Shown in pieces: positions 59,724 through 64,000 of a stretch of DNA of 64,000 nt. The notes beneath the pieces are model-generated. The model ran no database searches. It was not told the DNA's origin and worked only from the letters and a program-made list of their open reading frames with translations. Position numbers and translations under genes: made by a program. Within the stretch, counting starts at the first letter, position 1, and every line of letters starts with the position of its first letter. The stretch lies in contig NC_060114.1 of the NCBI RefSeq assembly GCF_021155765.1, forward strand, positions 21,186,501-21,250,500, given 5' to 3'. This stretch comes from Diprion similis. Lineage: Eukaryota > Arthropoda > Insecta > Hymenoptera > Diprionidae.

Positions 59724-62273
59724 GTATACTCTCTGTTAATCTATTACAAGCAGGAGAAACTTATCGTCGGCTGAGCTAATCTGTAATTTTGTATTTTCAT
59801 CTTCGACATGACATAACTGTGGTGGCACTGTGCAGGAAGTACAATGACCGAGATTATGCAGCTTCAAGAATTCCCTGGTTTATCTTTTTTAGGAATTTTT
59901 CTCGGTTCGCTTACCAGATTAGTAATCCCAGATAGATAATGCAGAGGCGTTTGTTCTTCGTTGTAAACTTTCTACCACCCATTGTATTTTACAGCTTTTT
60001 TCTTTTTAATCTAAGACTCGGAGAACCTGTCTGGTTTCACAAACCAAATTTTCCATTTTTCCAATCAATTGCCTGTTTTTAACACTTCTTTATAACACCA
60101 TATATCTGGTCACAAAAACATTCCTTAATACAAATCATGCAAATCAGACTAAATTTAATAATTAGATAACTGAAGAATTCAATTCTTATACACTCTCAAG
60201 TACACCTCGTAAAATTCTTAGAAATTGTTATCTAAATCGATGATCAGTTGTGATTGTTTCTACTTTGCAATTTGTATGTTATCTAAAACATTTGAAGATA
60301 CTTCATCCAAAGTTTACTCAATCTTTGACACTTTATCTGATTTTTATTACAGTCTGAAGATTAGATAAGATTTTTTTTTGTTTGTCTCATACTTATTATT
60401 CAAACAAATGCAGAATCTAAGGGAAAAACCTAACGAGGGTTTTACAATTTTTGCTCCAAATATGTAAATCACTTGATCATTATTCCCATCATTATCGTCA
60501 TTATCAGAAAGCCAAAAAGAAACTATATATTGCATTTGTTTGTCAGTAAATTTTCAAACCTTAGTTTATACTCCATTAGTTTCAATCCAAGCAAGTGTCA
60601 GGAAATGCAGTTGAAATCAACTGAAAAATCACATATGTATCTTTACAGCGTAACCCTAAGATGAAACTGAAGAAAAAAGATCTGCTAAAACTCCTGGGAT
60701 ACTTGGAAGGAGAATTGCAGGCACGAGACATCGTCATAGCAGCTTTAAAAGTAACTTCATTATATCCTAAACATCGATATACCGCCGATAGATTACTTAG
60801 CTCTGAAAAAAAGAAAAGAATGAGCAAACATGAAAAATTTTCTATTTCAGTCAGAGAAAATGAAGCATCTGTTGAATTCGCGTTATCTTTGTGGTACAAA
60901 CGATGCTCAGGCTGCTTTGGCAAGGGACGACGCCGTTTTGGGTGGTGTGATAGTCGCAGATAAGAAGCAAGTTGATCAGCAAGTGGCAAGTCTTGAAGCT
61001 CTGGTAATGCAGCAAAGGCGGACGCAGTGTCGTATGGCAAAAGTTCTTAAGGACGCAGAGATAAGGCATAGAGCGGCAAGTGTAAATTTGAATGAATCGA
61101 TTAAAGTTTAATGTGGTGCCAAAAACAAAAAAAAGAACGAAGACAAGAACCACCGAACTAAGCCAATGCTGAGATTAAAACGAGGCAATTTGATTGAAAT
61201 TTTTCAGGTGATCAAGGAGTTGGAAGAAGAGAAACGAAAACACGAGCATGACACGGCTCAAGGTGACGACATAACGTACGGTCTTGAAAAGGAGAGAACG
61301 CGTCTTAAAAAGGAGCTCGAACTTGAGAAACAGGAGAAGAAACGAATCGAGCTTGAGCTTAAGAAAGCCAACGACACACTGGAAGAGGAGAAGAATCGGC
61401 AAAAGCAAATCGTCTTGCTTCTATTAGCGGAGAGAAAGAAGATAATAATGAAGTACATAGAGGAACGTAAAAGGTCCGAGGATCTGGCCCAGATTTTGAG
61501 CGAGGAAAAGGTGCGGATAGATTCCATGGCCGAGGGGCTAGAAGAGGAAAGCAAAAAGTCGCTGCAGATGGAAGCCGAGCTTGAAAAGCAGCTGGCACAG
61601 TTTGACATGGAGAGGCAACAGTACAGGCAAGCAATAATGAAGGAAGAGAAACGAGGCAAAGAACTCGAGGCAGAAATAGAAAAACTCAAAGCTGAAATGG
61701 AGACGTGGAAGGACACTCAAAGCCGAACCGGACCTGCTAGGGTAGTCGGTGCTGCACCGCCACCTCCACCCGCGAAACCTGCTAATTTAGCAGCAATGCC
61801 AACCATGAGGACCGCAACTGCCCCGCAAACGCGTAAGTATAAACGGCGTCTTTACGAAAAGGTAATTTCGAATACCAGTTTCATTCAATACAGCTTCATT
61901 TTCATTCTCGTACCTTTTTTCTGCCAAGTGAAAAGCGCGGTCCTGGGAACGGGGACGCCTATGGTGAGCAGTAAAGTTGTTCAGCCAACAGCTACCGTAT
62001 CTAGCGTTCCAGTAAGCGGACCCAGTAAGTTTCCAACTTTCCGAACCTCCGCTTTACAACTTGGATTTAATTACCTCCTGGATTGTTAAAAGAAGGAAAT
62101 ATCGGTAAAGCATGGAATGGGATTACCAATTTTTACTTTATCATGGTTCACTTGTTACAGCAACGGGATTTGCCCGGTCTGTGACGCCAGGGCAAGCTTT
62201 GAGGAACGTCGCTTACGCCGCACCATCACCGGCAGTTGGAATTGGCGAGACTCCCGTGCCAACGGAGCCACAG
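59493..62273 (+). CDS. CTTNBP2NL: CTTNBP2/CTTNBP2NL-like protein (cortactin-binding protein 2 N-terminal-like), 5' part
   Basis: CTTNBP2-family proteins bind or antagonise cortactin, influence branched actin and associate with STRIPAK complexes. The Drosophila member is Nausicaa. Six plus-strand exons (59493-59723, 60649-60750, 60851-61075, 61208-61832, 61929-62024, 62161-62273) join in frame to 464 residues and leave in phase 0. Residues 78-111 (MKLKKKDLLKLLGYLEGELQ, ARDIVIAAL) open the conserved N-terminal domain. Residues about 112-350 form a long charged coiled coil (ELEEEKRKHEHDTAQGDD, ITYGLEKERTRLKKEL, EKQLAQFDMERQQ). A PPPPP stretch and ARSVTPGQALRNVAYA follow. Exon 1 adds an 18-Gln run absent from the vertebrate core. 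No terminating exon is identified, so the gene is probably cut by the window edge. Confidence 0.92.
59620..59674. repeat. (CAACAG)n tract encoding polyglutamine
   Basis: A regular CAACAG hexanucleotide pattern inside exon 1 of the CTTNBP2-like gene. Confidence 0.85.
59724..60648 (+). other. CTTNBP2-like intron 1
   Basis: 925 bp, GT-AG, AT-rich. No further feature was recognised. Confidence 0.8.
60649..60750 (+). CDS. CTTNBP2NL: CTTNBP2-like exon 2, start of conserved domain
   Basis: 102 nt, 34 residues, phase 0, with acceptor ATCTTTACAG and donor GTAACT. It contains KKKDLLKLLGYLEGELQARD, highly characteristic of the CTTNBP2 N-terminal domain. Confidence 0.93.
60851..61075 (+). CDS. CTTNBP2NL: CTTNBP2-like exon 3 (non-canonical GC donor)
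   Basis: 225 nt, 75 residues, phase 0 at both ends, with acceptor TATTTCAG. It runs from SEKMKHLLNSRYL through LKDAEIRHRA. The only junction that keeps phase 0 and the family order (RHR followed by VI-ELEEE) uses GCAAGT as donor. No GT nearby fits: the next GT after GCGGCAA is in the wrong phase. Confidence 0.88.
61076..61207 (+). other. GC-AG intron
   Basis: A 132 bp intron that begins GCAAGT and ends TTTTTCAG. GCAAGT is the standard GC-type donor hexamer, a minor but known class of U2 introns. The choice is forced by reading frame and by alignment to the family. Confidence 0.8.
61208..61832 (+). CDS. CTTNBP2NL: CTTNBP2-like exon 4, coiled coil and proline motif
   Basis: 625 nt, phase 0 in and phase 1 out, with acceptor TTTTTCAG and donor GTAAGTAT. 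It encodes a long Glu/Lys/Arg-rich heptad region (VIKELEEEKRKHEHDTAQGD and onward), the dimerising coiled coil of the family, then GAAPPPPPAKPANL, a proline run of the kind bound by SH3 or profilin-type partners. Confidence 0.94.
61929..62024 (+). CDS. CTTNBP2NL: CTTNBP2-like exon 5
   Basis: 96 nt, phase 1 in and out, with acceptor CTGCCAAG and donor GTAAGT. It encodes a Val/Ser/Thr/Pro-rich linker (VLGTGTPMVSSKVVQPTATV). As a symmetric 96 nt exon it could be skipped in frame. Confidence 0.82.
62161..62273 (+). CDS. CTTNBP2NL: CTTNBP2-like exon 6
   Basis: 113 nt, phase 1 in and phase 0 out, with acceptor CTTGTTACAG and donor GTAATC. It contains GFARSVTPGQALRNVAYAAP, similar to the linker after the coiled coil in the family, and ends at VPTEPQ. 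Confidence 0.86.
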
Positions 62274-63644
62274 GTAATCCAACTACACTTCCCAACACAT
62301 TCTACTCTCATTTAGTATTAGTACTAAGCCTATTTTCACCTGAAGATGTTAAATGTCTGAAACTATGACAATAATCATTCTGCTCTTAATCAATTAGTCA
62401 CCGAATACCATAGTTTGTGGTACTGGGTATTGAAACAAAGAAAAATCTTACCTTTTTGTAACATGCTCTTCCGTTAATTTGCTGTTTGTTCGTAAAATTG
62501 TTAAAACTCACAAGTTTATGTATATAATCTAAGTGTCTTGAAGGTACGATTTTTATCCACGTTTCCGAGATCATTTTTATGGTATTTCATTCTTCAAAGT
62601 AAATAGGCTCGTAGCTGTTGAAATTGGAATAAAAAGTATGAAAGATTTATAGTTGTTACGAAAGATGAACAAAAAACAGGTATTCATTTTCACAATATCA
62701 ACTGACTAAGAATCGTCGTTCAACTTTATTTTTATTTATTTTATTTTTTTATTTCTACGTACGATGCAGACTTTTACGTAATTATTATTTCTTGATAATA
62801 GTAGTAATAATAATAATAATAACATGTACATGTACATATATACGTATAATGTACGTGTATACATATTGAAATAATTGACAATGCGTTAGAGTTTGATTTG
62901 TGTAAGGTTTAAATCTGAATTTTCCTTTAACGCAGCATGCAAAAATAACGTACCTACGTAATTAAAATACATACGTAATACCGTTGCCAAAAACTACCGC
63001 ACTTAATTCTAGTCTTAGCTTGTTAGTGATTACGATACGTTATACCTGTATTTATTTTTTCCTCTCACAAGCTTTCTTGTTTACTAAGTTTATCCGCGAA
63101 TATACGTCGCTCCCAAAAAATGAATTTAAACAGTATTTTTTCTTTTCTTTCATTTCTCGTTACGTATATACATAAATAGTATATATACATATATTCTTGT
63201 TATTCTTAAGCTCTTGTTTTAATTTTCGGATATTCTAATCAATTCATTCAATTTACCGAGTAAATTATCTCTATTGAATATAGAAAAAAAAAAAAAAAAA
63301 AATCACAATTGACATTATCCAAGTATACTCGCTACAATGCTTCTTTAAGTTAACAAACGAATATTACATATCTAAGCACAAAATTTTATTACTCTTATTG
63401 TTTTTCATTTTGTACATAATGAGATACGATTATTATTTGGTATGTACAATTATTATTCCTTTATTAAAAAGCTCTATGCAACTCACTACTGAGAGAACCT
63501 TATTTCAAATCTTCTACCTGCTTACCCTCCTTTAAGCACCCTATCTGTAACGCCTCTTCATTAATTATGTTTCCAGAAACCAGAATTCAGTCCGAATTAT
63601 TCCTACGTACACCTTGTTTCTAGTTATAAATATGTACATCGCTT

Positions 63645-63678
<34 letters not shown>

Positions 63679-64000
63679 TACTCGAATATGGATTCTTAAT
63701 TATTGCAGTGATTTTTCCACTGAAGTAAAAAAAACTTTAAATACTTACCGACTTTATATACGTCAACTGAATAACTCGGAATACTAAAACCCTCCTCCTT
63801 CCTCTAGACAGTAATTGTTGTATCGTTGTCCCCGCATACTTATTAACAGATCTGTTTGTTGTTTGTTTGTTTTTTTTTTTTTTTTACCCTTCCTACATTT
63901 TCGTGGATTTCGTTGAATTCCCGGTCGCTTTGGTTTGGTTCTACATTCTAACTTGGAAAATTGAAGATTAAACTATCGGGTTGGTCAAACGAGATACTGT
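62274..64000 (+). other. CTTNBP2-like intron or 3' region, no clear exon
   Basis: AT-rich sequence after exon 6 with an (AC)n tract at 63,649-63,676 and several A/T homopolymers. One acceptor-like site near 63,576 opens a short frame but was not accepted. The remaining exons are probably beyond the window. Confidence 0.6.
63649..63676. repeat. (AC)n microsatellite
   Basis: About 14 AC units. Confidence 0.9.

Noticed and set aside
61175..61716. Antisense Ser/Leu-rich frames over the CTTNBP2-like coiled coil
   Set aside because: They mirror Glu/Lys codons of the real coding strand (CTC/TTC repeats) and have no splice logic of their own.
63577..63705. Possible terminal exon of the CTTNBP2-like gene (KPEFSPNYSYVHLV...)
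   Set aside because: The acceptor (TTTCCAG) and the phase 0 entry fit, but the frame runs straight through the AC microsatellite and resembles nothing in the family. It is more likely intron.
12611..64000. tRNA, rRNA or snRNA genes
   Set aside because: I looked for A/B-box-like pairs and known small RNA signatures by eye and saw none convincing. A dedicated scan would be needed to exclude them.

Overview
This is a 64 kb window of animal nuclear DNA, most likely an insect and plausibly a hymenopteran. The reasons are the AT-rich sequence, large introns, insect-like NFI and Arp2/3 protein sequences, and abundant short inverted-repeat elements. No bacterial-style operons, rRNA, convincing tRNA or CRISPR array was seen. 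The order-level placement is an inference, not a sequence match.

Layout. (1) Bases 1 to about 12,610 are one continuous satellite array: about 40 head-to-tail copies of a 312 bp monomer that starts off the left edge and ends abruptly with a damaged last copy. (2) About 12,611-19,733 is AT-rich non-coding DNA with many microsatellites and one 378 bp inverted-repeat element. (3) 19,734-54,612, minus strand, is a complete-looking Nuclear Factor I gene (NfI). Eleven coding exons can be chained with consistent splice phases into a 669-residue protein: a short alternative-type first exon, the conserved CTF/NFI DNA-binding domain, a proline/serine-rich regulatory half and a polyglutamine C-terminus. 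Its introns hold several MITE-like elements, a fold-back sequence and dispersed repeats. (4) 56,818-57,912, minus strand, is a complete Arpc4 gene (20 kDa subunit of the Arp2/3 actin-nucleating complex, 168 residues). (5) 59,493-62,273 and beyond, plus strand, is the 5' part of a CTTNBP2/CTTNBP2NL-type gene (cortactin-binding protein 2 N-terminal-like, the family of Drosophila Nausicaa). Its coiled-coil domain is complete, and it runs off the right edge or ends in exons I cannot identify.

How the genes relate. Arpc4 and the CTTNBP2-like gene are divergent neighbours about 1.6 kb apart, and both act on branched actin: Arpc4 builds the Arp2/3 complex, and CTTNBP2-family proteins bind or antagonise cortactin, which stabilises Arp2/3 branches. 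NfI is a sequence-specific transcription factor with no obvious functional link to them.

The points most worth a second look are the organised variation inside the satellite, a frame-neutral pair of candidate micro-exons in NfI that would add a basic PKRRKK stretch, a GC-AG intron in the CTTNBP2-like gene, four terminal-inverted-repeat elements with recognisable ends, and a roughly 205 bp fold-back sequence. I found no clear new multi-gene system.
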